A stretch of 36,384 nucleotides of DNA from a virus, in IMG/VR virus record IMGVR_UViG_3300025668_000024, positions 1-36,384 of that record; one strand, given 5' to 3'. Every line of letters begins with the position of its first letter. The first letter of the stretch is position 1. The position numbers and the translations under genes were made by a program. This document shows positions 27,022-35,526 of the stretch, in pieces. Under the pieces are notes generated by a model. It ran no database searches and was not told the origin of the DNA. It saw only the letters and a program-made list of their open reading frames with translations.

Positions 27022-28290
27022 TTACTTGCCTACTTTTGCCGAGAGTTCCTTGATTGCTTCTATAAGTAATCCAATTACATTTCCGTGTCGTACCGCATAA
27101 ATTTCTTCGTTGGTATTCGGGTCTCTCGTTTTATATACCGCTTCCGGTAAAACTTCAACTAATTCTTGAGCCATAACCCCAGTCATTGGTGTTGGGTTAT
27201 TTTTGTAATTAAATAAGTATCCACCTAATTGAGAGACTTTTTCTAGTGCACCGTCAATAGGCATAATGTTTTCTTTCATAGTCATATCAGAAATTGTGCC
27301 AAACGCTGTAACATCACCTTCGCAAAGGATTGCGCCTGATGAATTGATGTTATTAAATGTTACGTTTGATGTAGTGCCTACGGTTTGACCAATGCTAATT
27401 GACCCAGCATTTGAAATACTTACACCAGTTCCTGCTGAAAACGACGCCCTTGCTCTTGCTTCTGTAAAGTAGCGGTTATTACCGCCATCTCTTGCGCCTG
27501 CTACAGACTCTCCAACTCTGTTGTCTGTACCTTCAACTAAAAAGTTTGTATTGTGATTAGTAATACTACTTACTGTACCTTGTACATTGCCCCACATCGT
27601 AGCTGGAATAGCTGCATCTGGTCCACCGTTTTCAAATACCTTGCCTGAGCCGTTGCCACCAGTTGCTGCAGGGTGGTAAATGTCACCATAAAACTTTCCA
27701 CGAATATCGTTGCTGTTTATGGTGGTTGCGTTAATAGTATTTGCTGTTAAAGTATCTGTAAAGTTACCGTTAGCTGATTCAATAGTACCAGTAATATTTC
27801 CATCAGCATCTCTTGGGAATGTAATTTCCTCAGTAACTGTTAATGATGGAATTGTAAGTACACCAGCTCTTGACAATTTAAATTGTTCTGAATTGTTTTC
27901 TTGGATAAGGAAATCTGCACTTGTAGAATTGTTGATTCCAATTTCCCAAGCAGTAGATCCATCGGTATATCTTGTTTTAGCACCCGATGCTCCAAAAGTA
28001 AACGTTGCAACAATTTCACTTGTAGTACCGGTAATGTTTATAGGATGGTCAAAGTTAATTACTTGACCTGCAGTATAAGCTGATACAAGATTTGTTCTAA
28101 GTTCATCAGCTGCAGCTACAGTATTTGCAGTAAACTCTCCGAGGATTGTAGCATCACCCACGGTAGTATCACCTGATACCGAAGCGGTTACTGCCGAGTC
28201 TCTGAAAATGTCAACCATTTCATTGGTTTTATCGAACCAGTTCTGAAATGTTTGTGTAGTCGTAACGTTTTGAATACTTGATTTTGACAT
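27022..28290 (-). CDS. Short tail fibre with S74 self-cleaving chaperone domain
   Basis: 422 residues. The N-terminus (about 1-45; TFQNWFDKTNEMVDIFRDS) looks like a helical attachment segment found at the start of phage fibres. The middle has beta repeats typical of fibre shafts (TVGDATILGEFTANT, SLTVTEEITFPRDADG, TGVSISNAGSISIGQTVG). The C-terminus is an S74 intramolecular chaperone: SDMTMK at 334-339 gives the Ser/Lys pair five residues apart used for self-cleavage in endosialidase-type domains, followed by MTGVMAQELVEVLPEAV and a final GLLIEAIKELSAKVGK helix. The predicted released tail is 88 residues, the same as in the 1735-residue fibre. It starts one base after the 62-residue gene's stop. 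It probably forms a trimer; the following glycine-rich protein may be its tip. Confidence 0.9.
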   Translation of the reverse strand: MSKSSIQNVTTTQTFQNWFDKTNEMVDIFRDSAVTASVSGDTTVGDATILGEFTANTVAAADELRTNLVSAYTAGQVINFDHPINITGTTSEIVATFTFGASGAKTRYTDGSTAWEIGINNSTSADFLIQENNSEQFKLSRAGVLTIPSLTVTEEITFPRDADGNITGTIESANGNFTDTLTANTINATTINSNDIRGKFYGDIYHPAATGGNGSGKVFENGGPDAAIPATMWGNVQGTVSSITNHNTNFLVEGTDNRVGESVAGARDGGNNRYFTEARARASFSAGTGVSISNAGSISIGQTVGTTSNVTFNNINSSGAILCEGDVTAFGTISDMTMKENIMPIDGALEKVSQLGGYLFNYKNNPTPMTGVMAQELVEVLPEAVYKTRDPNTNEEIYAVRHGNVIGLLIEAIKELSAKVGK

Positions 28291-28291
28291 T

Positions 28292-28480
28292 TTATTGGTT
28301 CTCTATCTTATTAAGGCGAAATTCAATTCTGGCCATTGTCTCTTTAATTTCTTCTACTTCATTGGTCAGGTTTACAACGGACCGATATAATTTTCGTTCC
28401 TGTTTATATTTATTAAGACTGGCAACATCAGTATTAAGTACTGCATTACTATGTTGATCTCGTTTTAAACCTGTCGTCAT
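28292..28480 (-). CDS. Small coiled-coil protein, 62 residues
   Basis: A charged N-terminal half (TTGLKRDQHSNAVLNTD) leads into a likely coiled coil from about 27 to 62 (ERKLYRSVVNLTNEVEEIKE, then TMARIEFRLNKIENQ), with hydrophobic residues spaced by three and four. The ATG overlaps the stop of the 1783-residue gene (ATGA), and the next gene starts one base after its own stop, so it is tightly coupled on both sides. Small coiled-coil proteins of this size recur in the structural cluster of T4-like marine phages; no function is known to me. It may be a trimeric clamp joining baseplate and fibre, which is inference. An alternative is a translational spacer with no stable product, but clean reading and overlap favour a real gene. 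Confidence 0.8.
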   Translation of the reverse strand: MTTGLKRDQHSNAVLNTDVASLNKYKQERKLYRSVVNLTNEVEEIKETMARIEFRLNKIENQ

Positions 28481-31400
28481 GTCAAAGCTATCCCTCTATA
28501 ATCTTTAACGAATGGGACGTTGTGAATATTTTCAGCTACTAATTCAATTTTAATAGCAAACTTTCTATATCCTTCAAACTTACCAGTCGTACTTGTATAT
28601 TCTAAAATATCAGAAGCTGATTTATTAGCATCTGCCACCTTGTAACGATATTCACGATAATCATATAAGTTAGAAGACGATGAATATGTTGAAGCACCTT
28701 CAAATAGTTCTAATTCAATCCAAGGCATTGTATCAAAGTTTGCACTGTCTTGCACGTGCTGTGGTCTAATATAAACTTTAATGTCAGTACCATTTGGTCT
28801 ATAACCAGTTAAATATAGATTTAAATCTTCTGCATCTAAATCCTCAGCTAACTCAATTGTTTTAGAAATATATTTTGAAGTTGTTGCAGGAGTGTTTGTT
28901 GTCTTATAAGCATAAGCCATAAGAGTCGCAAGTTCTAAATCGATCAATGGTGTTGATGTAACGTTTGCATTGTTTGTCATTGCTAAATTAATATCAAATG
29001 GTTTTGGAGTAACTAAGTTATTTGATTTACTATAAACAACTACGCCGTTTTGAGTAAAGTGGTTATTATCACCAAACCTAATTGGCATTTGATATGGTGT
29101 AACCAAATTGCTTGGGTTGGTCAAATTACCAGATGCTGTCACATTTGATACGGAATCAAGTGCACGAGGGATATGTGGTTGAATATAACTTAAGTTAATG
29201 TTATCGACGGAACCAATCGTAGCTGATTTTCCAGAATCAAAACCGTATACAGTATCGCCTGCAACAAATTTCTTTGCACTTGTAGCAGAACTCTGAGCCA
29301 AATGCATTTCAGCTCTGTTATAGCTATTGTAATGAGATAACTTACCAGCAACTAACGGTTTACCATTTGCATTTGATCCGTTAAACGGGCAAGGTTTATC
29401 AGTTGTGATTTGTGTTGAGCTATCAATAGATGCAACTCTAAAGATTTCTTTATCAACGTTATTACTTGCGGTAACTAAAATATAATCACCAGACGCATAA
29501 TCAACATTAAAATCATTACCTGACTGAGTAATAATATTTGTGTTTTGAACCATGCTTACAGTATAGCCAGTATCGATTTGCTTATAAATCATTTCTCTTG
29601 ATTCAAATCTACCAGTCCAATCTGATAACGTGATAAACTCATGATCATCATTTGTAAGTGTGACTGTACCAGACGCAGAGTTAAAGTTATGACGATATAC
29701 AGTGAACTTAATATCTTCATCTTGGTATGATTTCCACGCACGATTGTTTGTTGAAGTAAAGAGAACACCGTCACCCCAGTCCATAACAACTGATTGACCT
29801 TTTGTTGGACCTGTGGTAAGATCTTTACCGCCAACTTTAGATGTAAAGTGTAGGTAGTTAGGATCATTAGCATCAGGCATAATAACAACTGCGTATTCTT
29901 TTTCTGTATCCATTCTAATTGGTGTTTCAAAATTAATTTCAGTAATTGCAGTTGCGTCATCTGAAACATTTACTTCGGAAGCTTGTAAATGTAATTTTGA
30001 AAACGGTAAGATGGTACCAGATGGATAGCCATTTACAACCTCACGCAAAGTAACAGTAATACCATTCACCGTACTCTTACGTTTGAAATATAAATCAACT
30101 TTAGAAATATATACTGAGTTCGATCCTTGGCCCATACCTCGTTTAATAAAGAATGTTTGTGCTAATGGATCGCCTTGTGGAATATCAGTTGCGGTCACCC
30201 TTGCAGCGAGGTTGCGAGTTGTTGTATTACCAGCTATTGTGCTAAACTCAGGAACACGAGTTGAAAGCGCTGTTTTTTCTACCGAAATATTATAAGCTCT
30301 ATACATGATTTCAGACTTAGAAGTCGAGGCTGAATCAATGCTCGAATATTGGTTTACATCAACGATTTCAAGTAGTCTATCACCAACATAAAACTGACCA
30401 GCTGGAATTCTAAATACAGCTCTCAATACACCGTTAGAATCTGTTGTAACAGCTGCGCCATAAGCACCAAACTTTTGAACTGTTCTCGCTCGTGTAGCCG
30501 AAGTCGTACCTGGTGCAACATTTGCGTTAACGTCTTTTCTATCAAAGAAGAAATAATGTCTTGTGTTTGGTCTAAGACCTGTCGTGTGGATTTTAATATT
30601 TCTAGATCTCATAAACGGTTGGAAACTTATGTCAGATACAAAGTCACCAACTCCGTTGATTGCACTATCATTTACAGACAATCTTTGCTCAGTGCCAGTT
30701 TGAGTTCTTTGTGTAGTCGTAACCATTTGGTTGCCAACACGTCTTGTACTAGATCCGCCGTCAACAATAGGACCATCCCAGTTAACACCCGTGATTGGTA
30801 AAAACTCTTGCATATCTTGGAACACACCAGCTATATCAATTACTGCTGGAGTTGGATTTCTAACAGTGTCATGCGCCATATCATGTGATGGAGAAATATT
30901 AGAAGAACCATTATATTTCCAGAAGTTAGATACACAGTTTCTAAAGTTTGTAGCATAAGGCTGACCAATAAGTTTAACGTTATTGTTTCTGCCTAGTGTT
31001 GCCGTTTCAGCAGTACCGACTGTTGGGAAGATTGATGCGCCAGTAGAAGATTTATATTTTAAATCTAATGGGAATGTTTTAAGAGCTGGTGTAAGAATTT
31101 TCTTATCAAAGTGAATTGCTGCTTTATAGTTTGGATCATCTAAATTAGCAATCCCAGTATCATTCATTGGATCTACGATATAACCATTTTTAAATCTTGA
31201 TAATCCATTTTCGTCTAAGATTAAAAGATTTTCTGATTGTTGTTCTAATTGGTTAAGTGAAATATAATATTCTAAACCTTCAATGCGTTGCTCAATCTTT
31301 TCGATGTCACGCATTGTATAGTTTGAAGTACCTTTTGATTTAATTCTAATAGCGGAATCAAATTTACCAGATTGAGAAGCTTCTTCAGCGCTCAATGCAG

Positions 31401-33828
31401 GATAGCCTGGAATGTTAATTTCAGCAACTACTAATTCGTCTTTTCCTACTGTAGGTGCAATAGGTAATAAATCTTCAGTACCTTGCGTAATGGATGGAAG
31501 ACCATATGAATCCATACTGATTAAGTCAATTCTTCCTTTATAGGATTCAACATCTAAAGTTGCATTAGAATTAAGCGCTGGAATAACGTAAGCTGTACCA
31601 CTAAAATCAATTTGGTTATCTCCAACCGCAGTAGTAACTACGCCAGCCGCACTAGGTGTTGTATCTGAATAATCAACCACTGAATCTTTATCGGCATGTG
31701 GTCTAAAGTCTAAACAATTTCTTAAGTTATAAACTTGACCGGATGCAGATGTGTATGTATCAAGGTCGTATGAACGAATTTTACCGGCTGGTAACACCTC
31801 GGTAGTATCATCAATTGGATAACTGTTAATAGTAAAGAAATATTTACCAGTAGCAGTACCAAGCTCATAACAAGAAAGTTTGATAGTAAGTGTACCGTTT
31901 GGTGGTACAGGGCGTCCTGGAATATGTTCCATATATGAAATATCGTAGAAGTGATCGTTTTGGTTGTTATATAATTTAAAACTATCTGTGTAATCTACTG
32001 TGTTCGCAACAATCGATTCAATTTTATAAACATCAGGGAAACCCAAACTGTATGTTGAAGTGTTATTATTATATGTTACTTTTACATAAGGGCTTACTGA
32101 AGCTTTTGTATATGAACTTGTATTAATAATTCTTTTGTTTAAATAAACGTCTGCGGCTGGATCTGCGTTTGCTGCAGGATCTAAGTTAATAGTAATAACT
32201 GAGTTATTTAAAGATGTTGCAGTACTTAATACTGGAATGTAAGTATTTGATGCATCAACCACAGTAATATCATCTTGGTTAAGAGCAAAGTCTTCGCCAG
32301 CTGCTGCTGTAATTGCTATTGTATCATTTGAAACAACAGCTGCGATTTTGTCTCTTACAGGAATTGAAATGTCTGAAAGTGTTTTAATAAACTTGCTACC
32401 AGTATCAAATATCATTGCAGAGCGTGAAGCATCTTTAACTGCTGGATTTGATGCAATTTCAATAACACCGCTTGTACCAACAATGCGTCTTACGTTTTTA
32501 AACTCGTTTGAGCCAACCATATCAACACCAAACAAATAACATCTTGTTGGCGTAATGTTTCTAATATGTGCTCTACCAATAGTGCTTGAACCTGCAGTTT
32601 GTAACGTAACAGCTTCGTATTGATCCCCAATAGTACCAGACAATGATGTGATAGGTAAATACCCACCATAATCAATTGTTGTAGCTTGGTTTTCTTGTAC
32701 TACTGTCTCTGTAACTGGGTCAAGAGTAAAATCAATTTTACCCGATGTTTCAACACGGTAACCTTTAACATATGCTATGCCACTATTAACGAGGGCTTTG
32801 ATATCCGTGCCACGACGGTCAATATCAATTTTAAATCTGTCTACGATATAGTTGCCAGACTCTTCGTAAGTTCTTTTGGCAAGCTCTTCATTAATTGAAT
32901 TAAATTGAGTTACGTCTCTTAACTGAACTGCTGAACCATTTTGGTATCTAACTAATGTAAAGAATGTTGAGTCTACGTCAGCTGAAGCTGTATCTAAAAC
33001 AGCTAATGTTGGAATCATTTTAAGTCTATCAGCACCTGGCGCATTTTCATTAGTAGAACCGTTTGCATTATCATATAAGGTATTATCTTGTAACGAACTA
33101 ATTAGAGATTCTGTAACTATGAAACCTACTGAAAGATTATCAGGCTGGTTTGTGTATTTTGATACGACAAGAGTTTGATCGTCAGCAAACAAGAAGTGAC
33201 CTTTTTGGAAGATAACACCTGCCGATGTTTGAATACCAAATGAAGATCCTGTCGGATCTGCCTGGAGAGTAACGTCAATAGTTTCAACACCAAGCTCGGT
33301 GCTATAAAGAGTTGAACCATTGTACTTATAACGGTTGATTGTAATGCTTTCACCAGGCTGGAATACTTTATAGTTACTAGTTTCGTTTGTGTTTAAGTAG
33401 TTAATATAAAATGTGTTAAGATCCGGCGGCCTAGTTTCAAAGCCACGTGTAGCTGTAATTACTGAAGCTTTAAGACTTGTAACACCACCTACTAATTCAT
33501 AAACAACATCAATAGGTGTTACAACGCCATTAATAACTTCGGTGCTTGGACCACTGATAAATGTTTCTACATCAAAACCTGTTTTATCAACTAGTTTAAC
33601 GAACTGTAAACCATCCAAGTTTGTGAAGTTACAACCTTTAATAATACTACCTTCTTGATAGATATTATCTCCAAATTGTTCAACTTGGTTTTGAAGAATT
33701 GTTTGTAGCTGTGTAAGCTCTCTTGCTTGAACCGCATAAGCTGGTTTAAACAGGATCTTATAAAACTGTTTCTCGACATCAAAATCGTCGAAGTATGGGG
33801 CAATGTTTAAGTCTGTGTTAATAGGCAT
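28477..33828 (-). CDS. DUF4815-type structural protein, 1783 residues
   Basis: The N-terminus (PYFDDFDVEKQFYKILFKPA, then AVQARELTQLQTILQNQVEQ and FGDNIYQEGSII) is the hallmark start of DUF4815 proteins of T4-like marine phages. Near 839-871 it carries the conserved helix MRDIEKIEQRIEGLEYYISL. Near 1220 a beta domain begins with GDPLAQTFFI, followed by KVDLYFKRK and NGYPSGTILP, and near 1353 SVVMDWGDGVLFTS. The C-terminal third is beta-rich and ends VPFVKDYRGIALT. It follows the gp8-like gene after 14 bases, with TAAGGA as ribosome site, and its last four bases overlap the 62-residue gene. Position and size suggest an outer baseplate or wedge-to-fibre connector. That role is inferred; the family is defined by sequence, and I cannot align it to a named T4 protein. 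Confidence 0.9.
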   Translation of the reverse strand: MPINTDLNIAPYFDDFDVEKQFYKILFKPAYAVQARELTQLQTILQNQVEQFGDNIYQEGSIIKGCNFTNLDGLQFVKLVDKTGFDVETFISGPSTEVINGVVTPIDVVYELVGGVTSLKASVITATRGFETRPPDLNTFYINYLNTNETSNYKVFQPGESITINRYKYNGSTLYSTELGVETIDVTLQADPTGSSFGIQTSAGVIFQKGHFLFADDQTLVVSKYTNQPDNLSVGFIVTESLISSLQDNTLYDNANGSTNENAPGADRLKMIPTLAVLDTASADVDSTFFTLVRYQNGSAVQLRDVTQFNSINEELAKRTYEESGNYIVDRFKIDIDRRGTDIKALVNSGIAYVKGYRVETSGKIDFTLDPVTETVVQENQATTIDYGGYLPITSLSGTIGDQYEAVTLQTAGSSTIGRAHIRNITPTRCYLFGVDMVGSNEFKNVRRIVGTSGVIEIASNPAVKDASRSAMIFDTGSKFIKTLSDISIPVRDKIAAVVSNDTIAITAAAGEDFALNQDDITVVDASNTYIPVLSTATSLNNSVITINLDPAANADPAADVYLNKRIINTSSYTKASVSPYVKVTYNNNTSTYSLGFPDVYKIESIVANTVDYTDSFKLYNNQNDHFYDISYMEHIPGRPVPPNGTLTIKLSCYELGTATGKYFFTINSYPIDDTTEVLPAGKIRSYDLDTYTSASGQVYNLRNCLDFRPHADKDSVVDYSDTTPSAAGVVTTAVGDNQIDFSGTAYVIPALNSNATLDVESYKGRIDLISMDSYGLPSITQGTEDLLPIAPTVGKDELVVAEINIPGYPALSAEEASQSGKFDSAIRIKSKGTSNYTMRDIEKIEQRIEGLEYYISLNQLEQQSENLLILDENGLSRFKNGYIVDPMNDTGIANLDDPNYKAAIHFDKKILTPALKTFPLDLKYKSSTGASIFPTVGTAETATLGRNNNVKLIGQPYATNFRNCVSNFWKYNGSSNISPSHDMAHDTVRNPTPAVIDIAGVFQDMQEFLPITGVNWDGPIVDGGSSTRRVGNQMVTTTQRTQTGTEQRLSVNDSAINGVGDFVSDISFQPFMRSRNIKIHTTGLRPNTRHYFFFDRKDVNANVAPGTTSATRARTVQKFGAYGAAVTTDSNGVLRAVFRIPAGQFYVGDRLLEIVDVNQYSSIDSASTSKSEIMYRAYNISVEKTALSTRVPEFSTIAGNTTTRNLAARVTATDIPQGDPLAQTFFIKRGMGQGSNSVYISKVDLYFKRKSTVNGITVTLREVVNGYPSGTILPFSKLHLQASEVNVSDDATAITEINFETPIRMDTEKEYAVVIMPDANDPNYLHFTSKVGGKDLTTGPTKGQSVVMDWGDGVLFTSTNNRAWKSYQDEDIKFTVYRHNFNSASGTVTLTNDDHEFITLSDWTGRFESREMIYKQIDTGYTVSMVQNTNIITQSGNDFNVDYASGDYILVTASNNVDKEIFRVASIDSSTQITTDKPCPFNGSNANGKPLVAGKLSHYNSYNRAEMHLAQSSATSAKKFVAGDTVYGFDSGKSATIGSVDNINLSYIQPHIPRALDSVSNVTASGNLTNPSNLVTPYQMPIRFGDNNHFTQNGVVVYSKSNNLVTPKPFDINLAMTNNANVTSTPLIDLELATLMAYAYKTTNTPATTSKYISKTIELAEDLDAEDLNLYLTGYRPNGTDIKVYIRPQHVQDSANFDTMPWIELELFEGASTYSSSSNLYDYREYRYKVADANKSASDILEYTSTTGKFEGYRKFAIKIELVAENIHNVPFVKDYRGIALT

Positions 33829-33842
33829 CTATTTGAGTTTCC

Positions 33843-35492
33843 TTAAAATTCTAAGACCAGCTTGTATTCTTCACGTGAGGTGGTTTGTCTATCAATTGGA
33901 AAGAAGTCTTCCATAAAGTATACTTCACCTGACCGTTGAGTGTATCTTGATTCAATTACATTATTAGCTACTGGACTATTTATCGAAATTTTTTGCCCGG
34001 TAGAATTAATTAAATTCAACGATGGGTCGAGTGATATATCATTATTTGCTTGGTTAATATGAGGTCCCATATAACTGCACAAATGAACTGTGTTTGATGA
34101 AGCTTGAATTGCGTGTACTCGAGCTCTAAACAACTCGTTACCATCTAAATCTTCTTGTGTTACAATACTATTGACTACTAATTTTCCATAATCATCTGTA
34201 ATTATTTCAATTCTATTATCAAATACATCAGGCGAAGCTGTGTTTGCTGTTACAGGATCTGGTGTAAACGTTGGATTTTTAAGTACACCGACAGCTGATG
34301 TAGAATTGGAAGCACCAATTTGGTTATTATCAGTTTCTGTAATATATGCATAAAGCAATACATGTCTACAATAAAGTTCATCAATTAAGTTATAATTATG
34401 ACCACCAACTGGCGAAAGAACTGGTCTTAATGTAGCTCTTACATCAATGGAGTTTGCATCGTCTGGATCAAAATCATAGTTAGGATCAACAATAGATGCA
34501 CTAATATTATTATAGCCTTGGCCAGGAGTTAATATTTCAATGTTTGTAATATTTCCCTCTACAATTCTTGGAATTGCCGTGGCACCTGATCCGTCTCCGA
34601 TAATATTAACAGTCGGTAGAATTTTAAATGTTGAGTTAATAATAACTCCGTCTCCACTTGGATTACCAATTACTTTAACTCTTGCTCTATCAGCAACAGC
34701 ATCCCACGTATAAGTATCAATTACATATGTGTAAGTTACGTTCGTAGGCGTATTAACATAGAGCGTCATACCTGAATAGTAGTTTCCAATTTCAGACAAG
34801 AAATTAGATCTAAGAAGCACAGTGCTATCATTACCTGGAGGGCCAGCAACAATACCGGTTTCAACAAAAGGATAGCCTGCGTTATCAACAGGGTTGTTAA
34901 CAAAAATATTGCTGACTTCTGAACCTGTTATAACATTATTTGCGTCGCTATCAAGCTGAGGATCAACGGCAAAAGTTCCCATTAATGGAATATAACCTAC
35001 AGCATTATAGCCTTCAAATTCTGACTCAGTTAAATAATACATAAACTTCCAAACATAACCGTCTGGCATTCTATAAATTTGATTTACAGTAACAGGGTTA
35101 TAGTTTGGTGGGTTTGCTGATTGTGCACCATTATTATTTGATAAGCATTTATAAACTCGATAATCACCGGAATCGTTATTAGTAGGACCAACAACGGAAT
35201 AGAATTTTTCGTTTTCTAAATCAACGGTATCGTCGTATTGCGCATAGACTTGGTCTTTTTGCCAAGCATGATATTTAATCATAAACTTTACGTCAGAATC
35301 AAAGCATTGTTTACCAAATAAAATATTTTCTTTAAACTCATTTTTACTTGCAAAAGAGTTTACGGCATCAACTCTGGTAAGAGTATCTATTGAAATTGAC
35401 GATACACAAAAGTAATAATCGTTGTTTGCGATATCATCGCGAAACATACGAACTGTATCATTTTTTAATTTTGTTGCTAGTACTTCAGCCAT
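33843..35492 (-). CDS. 8: Baseplate wedge protein, gp8-like
   Basis: 549 residues. In T4, gp8 forms part of the outer baseplate wedge and links gp7, gp10 and the inner wedge. Matches recalled from T4 gp8 include the DYRVYKCL segment (T4 WLVYRCL), PDGYVWKFMYYLTE (T4 GDGYVWEYLFEI) and the C-terminus SGEVYFMEDFFPI followed by EEYKLVLEF (T4 SGEMIYMENRPPI and EEINILFTF). It is much longer than T4 gp8 (334 residues); the extra sequence lies mainly in the middle, where beta strands and GD/GN turns dominate (GDGSGATAIPRIVEGNITNI). The ATG follows GAAGGT and a late promoter whose octamer ends 21 bases upstream. It heads a six-gene transcript that goes on into fibre genes. The matches are by eye; a profile search would settle the family limits. 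Confidence 0.88.
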   Translation of the reverse strand: MAEVLATKLKNDTVRMFRDDIANNDYYFCVSSISIDTLTRVDAVNSFASKNEFKENILFGKQCFDSDVKFMIKYHAWQKDQVYAQYDDTVDLENEKFYSVVGPTNNDSGDYRVYKCLSNNNGAQSANPPNYNPVTVNQIYRMPDGYVWKFMYYLTESEFEGYNAVGYIPLMGTFAVDPQLDSDANNVITGSEVSNIFVNNPVDNAGYPFVETGIVAGPPGNDSTVLLRSNFLSEIGNYYSGMTLYVNTPTNVTYTYVIDTYTWDAVADRARVKVIGNPSGDGVIINSTFKILPTVNIIGDGSGATAIPRIVEGNITNIEILTPGQGYNNISASIVDPNYDFDPDDANSIDVRATLRPVLSPVGGHNYNLIDELYCRHVLLYAYITETDNNQIGASNSTSAVGVLKNPTFTPDPVTANTASPDVFDNRIEIITDDYGKLVVNSIVTQEDLDGNELFRARVHAIQASSNTVHLCSYMGPHINQANNDISLDPSLNLINSTGQKISINSPVANNVIESRYTQRSGEVYFMEDFFPIDRQTTSREEYKLVLEF

Positions 35493-35513
35493 GGAACACC
35501 TTCGATTTTATAA

Positions 35514-35521
35514 TATTTATA
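35514..35521 (-). promoter_or_regulatory. T4-type late promoter before the gp8-like gene
   Basis: TATAAATA on the minus strand, 21 bases before the ATG at 35492 and five bases after the protease stop. The following bases (TTATAAAATC) differ from the AAGAAAAA tail of the other three intergenic copies. It probably drives the six genes down to 25563. Confidence 0.8.
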
Positions 35522-35526
35522 TGCAT

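Noticed and set aside
28407-28414. AATAAATA on the minus strand before the S74 fibre gene
   Set aside because: It has one mismatch to the octamer, lies inside the 62-residue gene and is over 110 bases from the next start.
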